This document shows, one piece after another, positions 1 through 6,957 of a stretch of DNA of 12,944 bases. The DNA comes from an uncultured Rhodobacterales bacterium (lineage in GTDB: Bacteria; Pseudomonadota; Alphaproteobacteria; Rhodobacterales; Rhodobacteraceae): contig CALCGO010000054.1 in the NCBI GenBank assembly GCA_937901055.1, forward strand, positions 1 through 12,944, read 5' to 3'. How positions within the stretch are numbered: position 1 is the first letter of the stretch; every line of letters starts with the position of its first letter. A program made the position numbers and the translations under genes. The notes below the pieces were generated by a model. It ran no database searches and was not told the DNA's origin. It saw only the letters and a program-made list of their open reading frames with translations.

Positions 1-87
1 CTTCTCTTCCATTGCGAGGCCATTGTCATCTATTGCGAACGCACGCAGGTTTGTCGTTCCCCAGTCAACCCCTATCCATGAAATCAT
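1..87 (-). CDS. dgoK: 2-dehydro-3-deoxygalactonokinase, N-terminal part (gene runs off left edge)
   Basis: Only the first 29 codons are in the window. The peptide opens MISWIGVDWGTTNLRAFAID, which matches the N-terminal nucleotide-binding motif (DWGTTNLR) of the DgoK family. That family phosphorylates 2-dehydro-3-deoxy-D-galactonate in the cytoplasm, in the De Ley-Doudoroff route from galactose/galactonate to pyruvate and glyceraldehyde 3-phosphate. The ATG overlaps the stop of the upstream halogenase-family gene as ATGA (87-84), so translation is probably coupled and the gene is the seventh in the minus-strand operon. The setting, downstream of an alpha-galactosidase, suits a kinase that handles galactose-derived acid. 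Other ASKHA sugar kinases share the fold, but the WGTTNLRAF pattern is characteristic of DgoK. The rest of the protein cannot be seen, so its completeness is unknown. Confidence 0.8.
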   Translation of the reverse strand, partial: MISWIGVDWGTTNLRAFAIDDNGLAMEEK

Positions 88-1667
88 AACGTTATCCCTG
101 TAATTTTTGAGCCCGCGTGAACCCAATCAAGATAGGCCCGATGTCCCATCGCTTTGCTGGCAGCACTTTTGAATTCTGGAACAGCGCGAAGAAGTGTCTT
201 TCGCGCATGTGCTCTCACCTTTGGAAAAGCATCCATCTCAGCTTTGGATGGTCCGCGAGGCAGAATTCCCAAGCCTGCCAAAACCGGCAAATGAAGTTGT
301 TCTTCTACATGAGGAAGGTTCGCGGGAAAGTTGGGAAAGTGACCGCGGTTCACTGGCTCATTAGCCCAAACCGACAATCGTTCCCGCACACTCCTAGTGA
401 TGCCTTTTTCTGTCATTTCACGCCAAAAAGGGCTGTCTTCGCGACCACCCGCGTAGTGCAAGTTTATGAACTGTGCGAAGTCATCAACCTGTCCAGCGAC
501 TGTATCGTTGTACAGCTCACGTGCGAGCCCGTACGCACCTCTTGTAAGGTTGCTCGCCTTAGTTTGGCTCAATAAAATAAGCTGAACAAGCGATCCATGG
601 ATGGAAGTTGCCTCCAGAGGTTCTAGAAAGCTCTGGGACAAACCAATAGATACGCAGTTGGATATCCATGCCTTTTCTTGGCGACCTGGATCGATTGTAA
701 GTACGCCTCGTGGTTCAATTTTATGGCCAAGAGTCGTTTCAATTTCTCGCTGGGCTTGATCATCGGTGATGTGAGAGCCTGAATAGACGTATCCGCAACC
801 CATTCGATCGCGGGTCGGAATCCCCCACATCCATCCAGACGACTGTGCATGCGCTAACGTACATGAAGGAATGTCTTGTTCTGGGTCGTGATCTAACCAG
901 AACGGCATGGCTCGGTTCAACGGTAAGAAATCACCATATGAATGCCACTTGCCACCGAGCTCACTGATGATCTCGCGGCGAAACCCTGTGCAATCGATGA
1001 CAAAATCGACATTCAGAGGTTCCGCATCGAGGAGCTTCAATGCGGTGACATCGCCTGTTTCCGAGTTGCGTTCTAACCCAGATACTTCTGCCAGAATATG
1101 CTCGACACCCACCGCCTTGCGAGCAAGATACTTGCCTAACTTGGCCTGATCAAAATGATAGGCATAGTGGAACTGGCTAATATGAACCATCTTACCAGTC
1201 TTACTCATCATATACGGCGACTTTTGGCCGCGCATTAGATGTGTAAACAGGTGTATATCTTCAACTGGTTTTTGAGATGCTATCCGTGCTGTGTGAATCC
1301 AAGATCCTTTGGCCCCGCTTGGAGCAGGAAACAACTGATTGGGATCATCAATCGGCCCATAGTAATCACCGCGATCCTTCCGCCACCCTTTGTGATGGAT
1401 ACCAAACTTGAAGGTGGCACCTGTCTCTTTAAGGAACTCTGCTTCGTCAATGCCGAGATCTAAAAGAACCTGCCTAAAGATCGACGTAGACCCCTCTCCT
1501 ACCCCAACCGTTGGGATATTTGGCGACTCTACAACTGATATCTTTGGAACAGTGTGTGCTGAGTTTCGAAGAGCCTGTTGTTCATAACCATTCTTAAGCA
1601 CGAGGGCTGCGAGCCAACCCGCAGTCCCTCCACCTACAATGGCAATATGGCCGCCTTGTTGCGGCAA
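84..1667 (-). CDS. Flavin-dependent halogenase family protein (tryptophan halogenase-like)
   Basis: This 527-residue protein belongs to the flavin-dependent tryptophan halogenase family (PF04820), of normal length. Members use FADH2 and O2 to make HOCl or HOBr, which reacts with a lysine and then halogenates an electron-rich ring. Visible are the FAD motif VGGGTAGW (11-18), the GVGEGST loop (about 55-61), a lysine at 87 (context TFKFG) aligning with the catalytic Lys79 of PrnA, the hallmark WxWxIP (WMWGIP, 279-284), and LEPLEATSI (349-357) containing Glu352, which aligns with PrnA Glu346. The aromatic C-terminal segment that holds free tryptophan in PrnA is not recognisable before AGLGILP (464-470), so the substrate is probably not tryptophan. 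The start is TTG, placed directly after the melA stop (TAGTTG), with AGAGG five bases upstream. The 3' end overlaps dgoK by ATGA. No flavin reductase is present here. The family call is firm; activity and substrate are unknown. Confidence 0.9.
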   Translation of the reverse strand: MPQQGGHIAIVGGGTAGWLAALVLKNGYEQQALRNSAHTVPKISVVESPNIPTVGVGEGSTSIFRQVLLDLGIDEAEFLKETGATFKFGIHHKGWRKDRGDYYGPIDDPNQLFPAPSGAKGSWIHTARIASQKPVEDIHLFTHLMRGQKSPYMMSKTGKMVHISQFHYAYHFDQAKLGKYLARKAVGVEHILAEVSGLERNSETGDVTALKLLDAEPLNVDFVIDCTGFRREIISELGGKWHSYGDFLPLNRAMPFWLDHDPEQDIPSCTLAHAQSSGWMWGIPTRDRMGCGYVYSGSHITDDQAQREIETTLGHKIEPRGVLTIDPGRQEKAWISNCVSIGLSQSFLEPLEATSIHGSLVQLILLSQTKASNLTRGAYGLARELYNDTVAGQVDDFAQFINLHYAGGREDSPFWREMTEKGITRSVRERLSVWANEPVNRGHFPNFPANLPHVEEQLHLPVLAGLGILPRGPSKAEMDAFPKVRAHARKTLLRAVPEFKSAASKAMGHRAYLDWVHAGSKITGITL

Positions 1668-3044
1668 CTAGACCTCTTTCGAGACAGCTGGCAACTGCGC
1701 CCATTTTGGAAGCCATTCACCATGAGCCGCTCTCATTTCATTGACCATTTGCTCTATTTGTTCGAGATCAAGCTCGGCCGCTGTATGCGGGTCCATGATC
1801 GCAGCATGGTAAATGCGATCTGGGTTTTCGGTCATCAACGCATCAACAACCAGACCGTGTACCGAAACATGAGATTGCATAATTGCAGCTAGGTGTGGCT
1901 CGACTTTACCAACTGCGACCGGCTGAACACCGTTGCGGTCGACAAGACATGCGACCTCAACTGCACAACCATCCGGCAGATTTTCGATCATGCCCTTGTT
2001 CGCAACATTTCCATAGATGACTGACGGCTTTCCTGTCCAAATGGACTCGATGATGTCAGACGCAAATTCATTGCTTGGCTCAAGATCCATGGGTGCCCCG
2101 CCCTCAAGGTCTTTTGCCTGTTGGTCCCACCCAGCAGCTTGTTCAATACAACGCTTCGGGTACTCATCGATAGAGATCTGAAATTTTTCAATGAGGTCTT
2201 CGCGGCCTTTCTTGATAAACCACGGCACATATTCGGCAAAGTGCTCTGAGCTTTCAGTCACAAAGTAGCCAAGGCGCTTCATCATTTCGTACCGCACGAA
2301 ATTCTTGCAACGAGGACTTTCCATGCTCTCATCGGTCGGGAACCGCCCCTCCGCATAGCCAGCCTGAAGCGCAGGGTACAGATCACGGTAACTGCCATCT
2401 TCCATGATCTGCTCAAATTTCGAGAAGAACGCTATGTGGTTGATACCAGAGCAGTCGAAACGAATTTCACTCTCTTCAAGACCCAGATCCGTCGCAAGAG
2501 CCTTAACCGTATACTGAATTGAATGGCAAAGGCCGACGACTTTTATCTCGGGGTACTTCTCAGTAATCGCCCAAATATTGATCGACATTGGGTTAACGTA
2601 TTGAAGGAGCGTCGCTTCTGGGCACAGGTCCATCATGTCATCACAGATTGACCAAAGATGCGGTACAGTACGGACGCCTCGCATGATCCCACCGATCCCA
2701 AGAGTATCGGCTATGGTTTGCTCAAGGCCAAATTTCTTAGGGATTTCAAAGTCGGTTATGGTGCAAGGGTCATAGCCACCGATCTGAAAAGTAACGATCA
2801 CAAAATCAGCACCGTCAAGCGCTTCACGCTGCTTCAAGTGAGACGTAATTTTTGCTGGCACATCGAGCGTAGTGACCATCCGATCTGCAATCTTAACCGA
2901 CTGAGCAAGCCGCACTGGATCGATGTCCACAAGTGCAACATGTGCTCCACTCATAGCGTCGCGTTGCAATACATCACTGATGATATGCTTCATAAAGATA
3001 GTTGAACCGGCACCGATGAAGGCAATTTTGGGTGATTTAGACAT
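1668..3044 (-). CDS. melA: GH4 alpha-galactosidase, MelA type
   Basis: A 458-residue glycoside hydrolase family 4 enzyme, of usual length. GH4 enzymes cleave glycosides in the cytoplasm by an NAD+- and Mn2+-dependent oxidation, elimination and reduction cycle. The Rossmann motif GAGST lies near the N terminus (11-15). The metal-binding cysteine lies in CHSI (173-176), the signature of the alpha-galactosidase/alpha-glucosidase subgroup rather than the phospho-glycosidase or glucuronidase types. A second metal ligand lies in GINH (His203). YVNPMSI (149-155) and TESSEHFAEYVPWF (about 263-276) are also typical of MelA proteins. The ATG at 3044 is chosen over an in-frame TTG at 3050 because GAGG sits seven bases before the ATG but touches the TTG. 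It follows the transporter genes and ends directly against the halogenase-family start. Melibiose, raffinose or galactosyl-glycerol are plausible substrates. An alpha-glucosidase cannot be strictly excluded, but galT, galK and dgoK nearby favour galactose. Confidence 0.92.
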   Translation of the reverse strand: MSKSPKIAFIGAGSTIFMKHIISDVLQRDAMSGAHVALVDIDPVRLAQSVKIADRMVTTLDVPAKITSHLKQREALDGADFVIVTFQIGGYDPCTITDFEIPKKFGLEQTIADTLGIGGIMRGVRTVPHLWSICDDMMDLCPEATLLQYVNPMSINIWAITEKYPEIKVVGLCHSIQYTVKALATDLGLEESEIRFDCSGINHIAFFSKFEQIMEDGSYRDLYPALQAGYAEGRFPTDESMESPRCKNFVRYEMMKRLGYFVTESSEHFAEYVPWFIKKGREDLIEKFQISIDEYPKRCIEQAAGWDQQAKDLEGGAPMDLEPSNEFASDIIESIWTGKPSVIYGNVANKGMIENLPDGCAVEVACLVDRNGVQPVAVGKVEPHLAAIMQSHVSVHGLVVDALMTENPDRIYHAAIMDPHTAAELDLEQIEQMVNEMRAAHGEWLPKWAQLPAVSKEV

Positions 3045-3061
3045 CTTCAAACCTCATTGAA

Positions 3062-3080
3062 TATCGTTTGAACAACGATA
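3062..3080. promoter_or_regulatory. Inverted repeat just upstream of melA
   Basis: The sequence TATCGTT-TGAAC-AACGATA has perfect 7-base arms around a 5-base spacer. It lies 17 bases upstream of the melA ATG, next to the ribosome-binding site. It could be an operator for a dimeric regulator serving an internal melA promoter, or an mRNA hairpin affecting melA translation. No clear -35/-10 pair was found beside it, so the role is open. A tandem CGAATTT repeat (3081-3087 and 3089-3095) adjoins it. Confidence 0.45.
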
Positions 3081-3099
3081 CGAATTTCCGAATTTTTAG

Positions 3100-3123
3100 G
3101 CTTCCTTGTTTCCAAGGCTAAGC
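3100..3123 (-). other. Stem-loop with GAAA tetraloop after the ABC ATPase gene
   Basis: On the minus-strand transcript, GCUU, a 2-base AG bulge and CCUUG pair with CAAGG and AAGC across a GAAA loop (GNRA type). The structure starts about 10 bases after the ATPase stop codon. It is not followed by a U tract (CUAAAAAUU follows), so it does not look like a standard intrinsic terminator. It is more likely an RNA stabiliser, processing point or partial attenuator between the transporter genes and melA. It is seen directly in the sequence; the function is inferred. Confidence 0.4.
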
Positions 3124-3132
3124 TCCTGAATC

Positions 3133-4746
3133 TCACGCAATTACGTCAAACGCAGCCTTTACCAATCGTTGTGTATATTCAGTCTCAGGCCTGTTGAGCA
3201 CTTGATCCGTCGGGCCCGATTCAACCACTTTGCCGTGTTGCATAACGATCGTGTTGTGACACAGAGCCTTCACAACTTTCAGATCATGACTAATGAACAA
3301 GTAGCTGAGCCCATGCTTGCGCCTTAGATCTCTCAACAGGTCGATGATTTGTGCCTGGATCGACAAATCTAGGGCTGAGGTTGGTTCATCCAGAAGAATA
3401 AACTCTGGTTTCAGCACAATTGCCCTAGCGATTGCGATACGTTGGCGTTGTCCCCCAGAAAATTCATGGGGGAACCTATCCAAACAGCTTTGCGGCATTT
3501 GCACATCATCGAGCGCTTGACGCACCATCTGATCACGCTCGTCTCGCGTATCGCCAAGACCATTAACGACCAAGCCTTCTTCAAGGATTTGTCTCACAAT
3601 CATTCTAGGATTCAGTGAGGAAAAAGGATCTTGGAAAACAACTTGAATCTTGGGACGATAGGGGCGCATCTCTTTGCGGCTTAAGCCATCGATGCGGTCA
3701 TCTTTAAAGTATATCTCACCCTGCTGCGACTCGCCCAACCGTATAAGTGACATCCCAAATGTCGTTTTCCCCGATCCGCTTTCCCCAACAACTCCAAGGG
3801 TTTCTCCTCGACGAATAAGCGCAGAAACGTCATTGACTGCTACTAATTCTCTTTTCTTTGGTCTGAAAAAACTGCCCTCTTTGAGGTGAAAAGATATGCG
3901 TAGCTTGTCTCCCCTCATGACGACCTCGGCGTTGCCATCAACGGGATCTGGAAGGCCCTTGGGTTCTGAGTTGATCAGGTGACGCGTATATTCGTGCTGT
4001 GGATTCTTAAAGACTTCGGCGGTTGCGCCGCGTTCAACAACCTCACCGCGACGCATCACAACCACTTTGTCAGAAACGTTTTCCACGACAGTGAGATCGT
4101 GCGTGATCAACACAACAGCCATGCCATGCTTCTTCTGCAGATCCCTTAACAGGCCAAGAATCTCAGCTTGGACAGTAACGTCCAAAGCAGTCGTTGGTTC
4201 ATCTGCTATCAGAAGATCGGGATTATTGGCCAACGCCATCGCAATCATGACGCGCTGCCGTTGACCACCTGACATCTCATGGGGATATTGCGAATAGCGT
4301 GAAGCAGGTTCAGGTAACTGAACTTCCGTTAGAAGGCGTATGACCTCATCTTTCAAATCGGCTTTCTTCATGGGCCGATGTGTCGAGATAATCTCTGCCA
4401 CCTGATCCCCAATCCGGTAGACGGGATTGAGGCTGGTCAGAGGTTCTTGGAAGATCATCGATATGCGGTCACCGCGAATTTCCTGCAGCTTGATTTCAGG
4501 CCACTCAGAGATATCTTCACCATCGAAGAATATCTTTGCTTGCTCTCCCACAATCGCGTTTGGCGCAAGCATTCCCATAACAGCACGAGCCGTCACTGAT
4601 TTTCCCGAACCGGACTCCCCCACTACAGCAAGCGTTTCCCCACGTGCGACAGAATAGCTGACGTTTTTTACGGCATGGGTTGTTCCAAGTGCGGTGCGAA
4701 ACGAGACCTGAACGTCTCTGACTTCTAAAATGTCATCTTTAGTCAT
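3133..4746 (-). CDS. ABC transporter ATP-binding protein, two fused ATPase domains (peptide/galactoside type)
   Basis: A 537-residue cytoplasmic motor of a family 5 importer with both ATPases in one chain, as in GsiA or YejF. Domain 1 has Walker A GESGSGKS (43-50), signature SGGQR (159-163), Walker B LLIADEP (178-184) and switch His216. Domain 2 has Walker A GESGSGKT (321-328), signature SGGQR (430-434), Walker B ILLDEP (450-455) and His487. Both heads have all the motifs needed for ATP hydrolysis. The chosen ATG at 4746 overlaps the end of the upstream permease by eight bases. A longer reading from 4800 would lie well inside that permease and add a non-conserved 18-residue leader. It is the fourth gene of the operon. 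Sequence alone would suggest peptide import; the neighbours (melA, galK, galT, dgoK) and the rhizobial agp precedent indicate alpha-galactosides. Confidence 0.93.
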   Translation of the reverse strand: MTKDDILEVRDVQVSFRTALGTTHAVKNVSYSVARGETLAVVGESGSGKSVTARAVMGMLAPNAIVGEQAKIFFDGEDISEWPEIKLQEIRGDRISMIFQEPLTSLNPVYRIGDQVAEIISTHRPMKKADLKDEVIRLLTEVQLPEPASRYSQYPHEMSGGQRQRVMIAMALANNPDLLIADEPTTALDVTVQAEILGLLRDLQKKHGMAVVLITHDLTVVENVSDKVVVMRRGEVVERGATAEVFKNPQHEYTRHLINSEPKGLPDPVDGNAEVVMRGDKLRISFHLKEGSFFRPKKRELVAVNDVSALIRRGETLGVVGESGSGKTTFGMSLIRLGESQQGEIYFKDDRIDGLSRKEMRPYRPKIQVVFQDPFSSLNPRMIVRQILEEGLVVNGLGDTRDERDQMVRQALDDVQMPQSCLDRFPHEFSGGQRQRIAIARAIVLKPEFILLDEPTSALDLSIQAQIIDLLRDLRRKHGLSYLFISHDLKVVKALCHNTIVMQHGKVVESGPTDQVLNRPETEYTQRLVKAAFDVIA

Positions 4747-5863
4747 TTGAATATGGATCCATTGCGTCGCGCAGGCCATCGCCAAGGGCATTAAAAGCAA
4801 GCACGGATAAAATGATTATTCCGACCGGAGCCATGAGCCACGGAGCCGAAGCGAGTGACTGAAAATCCCGTACTTGGTTCAGCATCACACCCCATGACAC
4901 CATCGGGGCCTGCACACCGACTCCCAAAAAGGAAAGGAAAGTCTCCAATAAGATCACTTCGGGCAGGGTATACGTCGCCCAAACGATCATATGAGATGAC
5001 ACGTTAGGGATAATGTGACGAAGCATGATCCGCTTGTCACTCGCACCTACTGCGACGGCCGCCCGGACGTATTCCACAGACCGAATAGATATCACTTTGC
5101 CGCGTAGTTCGCGGGCTAGGTTCGCCCATTGAAGCAAAACCAAAATTGATGCGAACAATATAAAGATCGTCATCGGATCTGCTCGTCGAGGTAAAATGGC
5201 TACGAGTGCCAAATAAAGCGGTAGATCAGGAAAGGATTTAACAAACTCGATGACGCGCTGCGCAACAAGATCAAAAACTCCACCAAAGTAACCCGATGAA
5301 ACGCCTACCACGGTGCCAATCACCAAAGCTGCTGACATCACCATGAAACCCATCATGAGCGTAATGCGACTCCCATGAATCATCCGCGATAGGACATCGC
5401 GGCCAACACCGTCAGTGCCAATCAAATGAACAAATTCCCCATTCGCACCACCGAAAAGCCGAGTTTCAAAGGTGATTCCAAGGACGCTCCAAGGCTCAGC
5501 TTTGACAAAAAACTGAATCGGAACACGCTTATCGACTGAAGGTTCAAACGTGATTTCGAAGGTGTTCGGGTCCATAATTTCTTCGAAGCCCAACACATAT
5601 GGCCGGGCGAGCCCGCCTTCAGGGGCAAAGAAATGCACAGCTTGCGGAGGTGAATAGATCGCGCTGCGATCCTTTGTTGCCGTCTCGTAAGGTGCAAAGA
5701 ACCCTGAGAAGACCCCAAGCGTAATAACGATTAAACACCCAATGAGTCCGAACATACCATAGCGATTGCGCCGAAATCTCTTTCGAACAAGTTGCCAATA
5801 AGACAAAGAATGCTCGGAAACAGCTTCAGCATTCAAATCATGAGTCGGAGAAATATCTGACAT
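4739..5863 (-). CDS. ABC transporter permease, OppC/YejE type
   Basis: A 374-residue inner-membrane permease of the binding-protein-dependent family (BPD_transp_1). A cytoplasmic N terminus with a basic patch (about 27-34) leads into a first membrane segment (about 37-57). A long periplasmic insert follows (about 60-160), then further membrane segments at about 167-190, 212-224, 232-248, 290-315 and 343-360. The EAA loop that docks on the ATPase is at about 264-288 (EYVRAAVAVGASDKRIML region, ending HIIPN). The chosen start, ATG at 5863, follows the upstream permease stop by one base and has purine-rich GGGGGGG and AGG upstream. A longer reading from 5908 lies inside the upstream permease and is rejected. 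It pairs with the 5865-6890 permease to form the channel. Confidence 0.92.
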   Translation of the reverse strand: MSDISPTHDLNAEAVSEHSLSYWQLVRKRFRRNRYGMFGLIGCLIVITLGVFSGFFAPYETATKDRSAIYSPPQAVHFFAPEGGLARPYVLGFEEIMDPNTFEITFEPSVDKRVPIQFFVKAEPWSVLGITFETRLFGGANGEFVHLIGTDGVGRDVLSRMIHGSRITLMMGFMVMSAALVIGTVVGVSSGYFGGVFDLVAQRVIEFVKSFPDLPLYLALVAILPRRADPMTIFILFASILVLLQWANLARELRGKVISIRSVEYVRAAVAVGASDKRIMLRHIIPNVSSHMIVWATYTLPEVILLETFLSFLGVGVQAPMVSWGVMLNQVRDFQSLASAPWLMAPVGIIILSVLAFNALGDGLRDAMDPYSND

Positions 5864-5864
5864 C

Positions 5865-6890
5865 CTATTTCCCCCCCGAAACGGTGGCGCGACGCACACG
5901 TGGATCAATCAAAGCAAGCACAATGTCTGCAAGTAGGTTACCGACAACGAGCAAAACTGCGACGAGGAGAAAGATTGCAGAAACGACATACATATCTCGC
6001 TGAGCAACAGAACTCAGGATCAGCGGCCCAAGTGTTGGCACACCCAATACAATGGCAATTTCAAGCTCACCCTTGATCATATAATCAAATCGTCCCCCCA
6101 TGTTCATGACAACAGGGTGCAGCGCATTTGGAACGGCGTGCTTAAAAAGCACCTTTCGGCGCGACAATCCCTTGGCCCGCGCTGTCTCAATGTATTGAGC
6201 GTTCATGACGTCAAGAAGGTTACCGCGCATCATGCGTGTTGTGTAAGCCATGCCAGCCCAAACAGAGATCAGCAGTATTGGCCATACGTGAAGGAATAAG
6301 TCCCACAGCTTTGCCAAAGACATGCTTTCTTGAACAAGGAATTCGGGGGAATAAAGCGAACCTAGGTAGGGTGAGTGCCAAACGAATGCGAGCAGGTACA
6401 ACATGATCAAGGCAATGATAAATTTAGGAATGACTATGCCCATAAAGGCGACCACGGTGGCGACGGTATCGCCCCAACGATACTGGTTCACTGCGGCATA
6501 AATACCAAGGAGAACACCAAGCGTTTGGCCAAGTACAAGGCTGACGATCGCAATGGCCATACTTCTGGGAAGACGCGTTCCAATAACTTCGGACACGGGA
6601 CGGCTTTGGGCAAAGGACTGACCAAAATCTCCACTGAGAACAATATTTTTGATCCAAATCCAGTATTGTACTGGCAGCGGTTGGTCCAATCCAAGCTCGG
6701 CTCTCAGAGCGTCAGCACGCGGCATCAACTCCGCGCGCGTCTGGCCGGTTTGAGCCATTGTTTGGCCGATCCAAGAATCTACGTAGTCACCGGGTACAGC
6801 TACGATAATGGCAAATGAGGCTATAGAGATAGCGATCAGCAGAGGAATGGATATTACCACTCGTCGCCCGATAAATAATAAGAAGCCCAT
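5865..6890 (-). CDS. ABC transporter permease, OppB/YejB type
   Basis: A 341-residue inner-membrane permease, the first of the two channel subunits. Hydrophobic segments are at about 11-31, 109-131, 142-170, 199-218, 276-292 and 303-325. The EAA loop is at about 232-260 (QYIETARAKGLSRRKVLFKH, then PN). The N-terminal segment followed by a periplasmic stretch with MPRADALRAELGLDQPLP is typical of OppB/DppB/YejB proteins. The ATG has GGGGGA three bases upstream. The last codons run through a 7-G tract (5877-5871 on the coding strand) that also sits at the ribosome-binding region of the next gene. The gene is 67 bases after the binding-protein stop, across a strong hairpin. Specificity is set by the binding protein, so the galactoside assignment is contextual. 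Confidence 0.92.
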   Translation of the reverse strand: MGFLLFIGRRVVISIPLLIAISIASFAIIVAVPGDYVDSWIGQTMAQTGQTRAELMPRADALRAELGLDQPLPVQYWIWIKNIVLSGDFGQSFAQSRPVSEVIGTRLPRSMAIAIVSLVLGQTLGVLLGIYAAVNQYRWGDTVATVVAFMGIVIPKFIIALIMLYLLAFVWHSPYLGSLYSPEFLVQESMSLAKLWDLFLHVWPILLISVWAGMAYTTRMMRGNLLDVMNAQYIETARAKGLSRRKVLFKHAVPNALHPVVMNMGGRFDYMIKGELEIAIVLGVPTLGPLILSSVAQRDMYVVSAIFLLVAVLLVVGNLLADIVLALIDPRVRRATVSGGK

Positions 6891-6911
6891 AATTCCCCCA
6901 AAGTGTAAGAA

Positions 6912-6935
6912 GGCGCGGCCCTCTCAGGCCGCGCC
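6912..6935 (-). other. Strong GC hairpin between binding-protein and permease genes
   Basis: Perfect 9-base arms, GGCGCGGCC and GGCCGCGCC, enclose a 6-base loop. The hairpin lies 22 bases after the binding-protein stop and 21 bases before the permease start. The minus-strand transcript after it (UUCUUACACUUU) has no solid U tract. As known for malE-malF and many other import operons, such a hairpin probably protects the 3' end of the binding-protein mRNA and lowers read-through, giving excess binding protein over membrane subunits. The structure is plain in the sequence; its effect is inference. Confidence 0.7.
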
Positions 6936-6957
6936 CAAGTTTAAAGTACAGGCAGAA

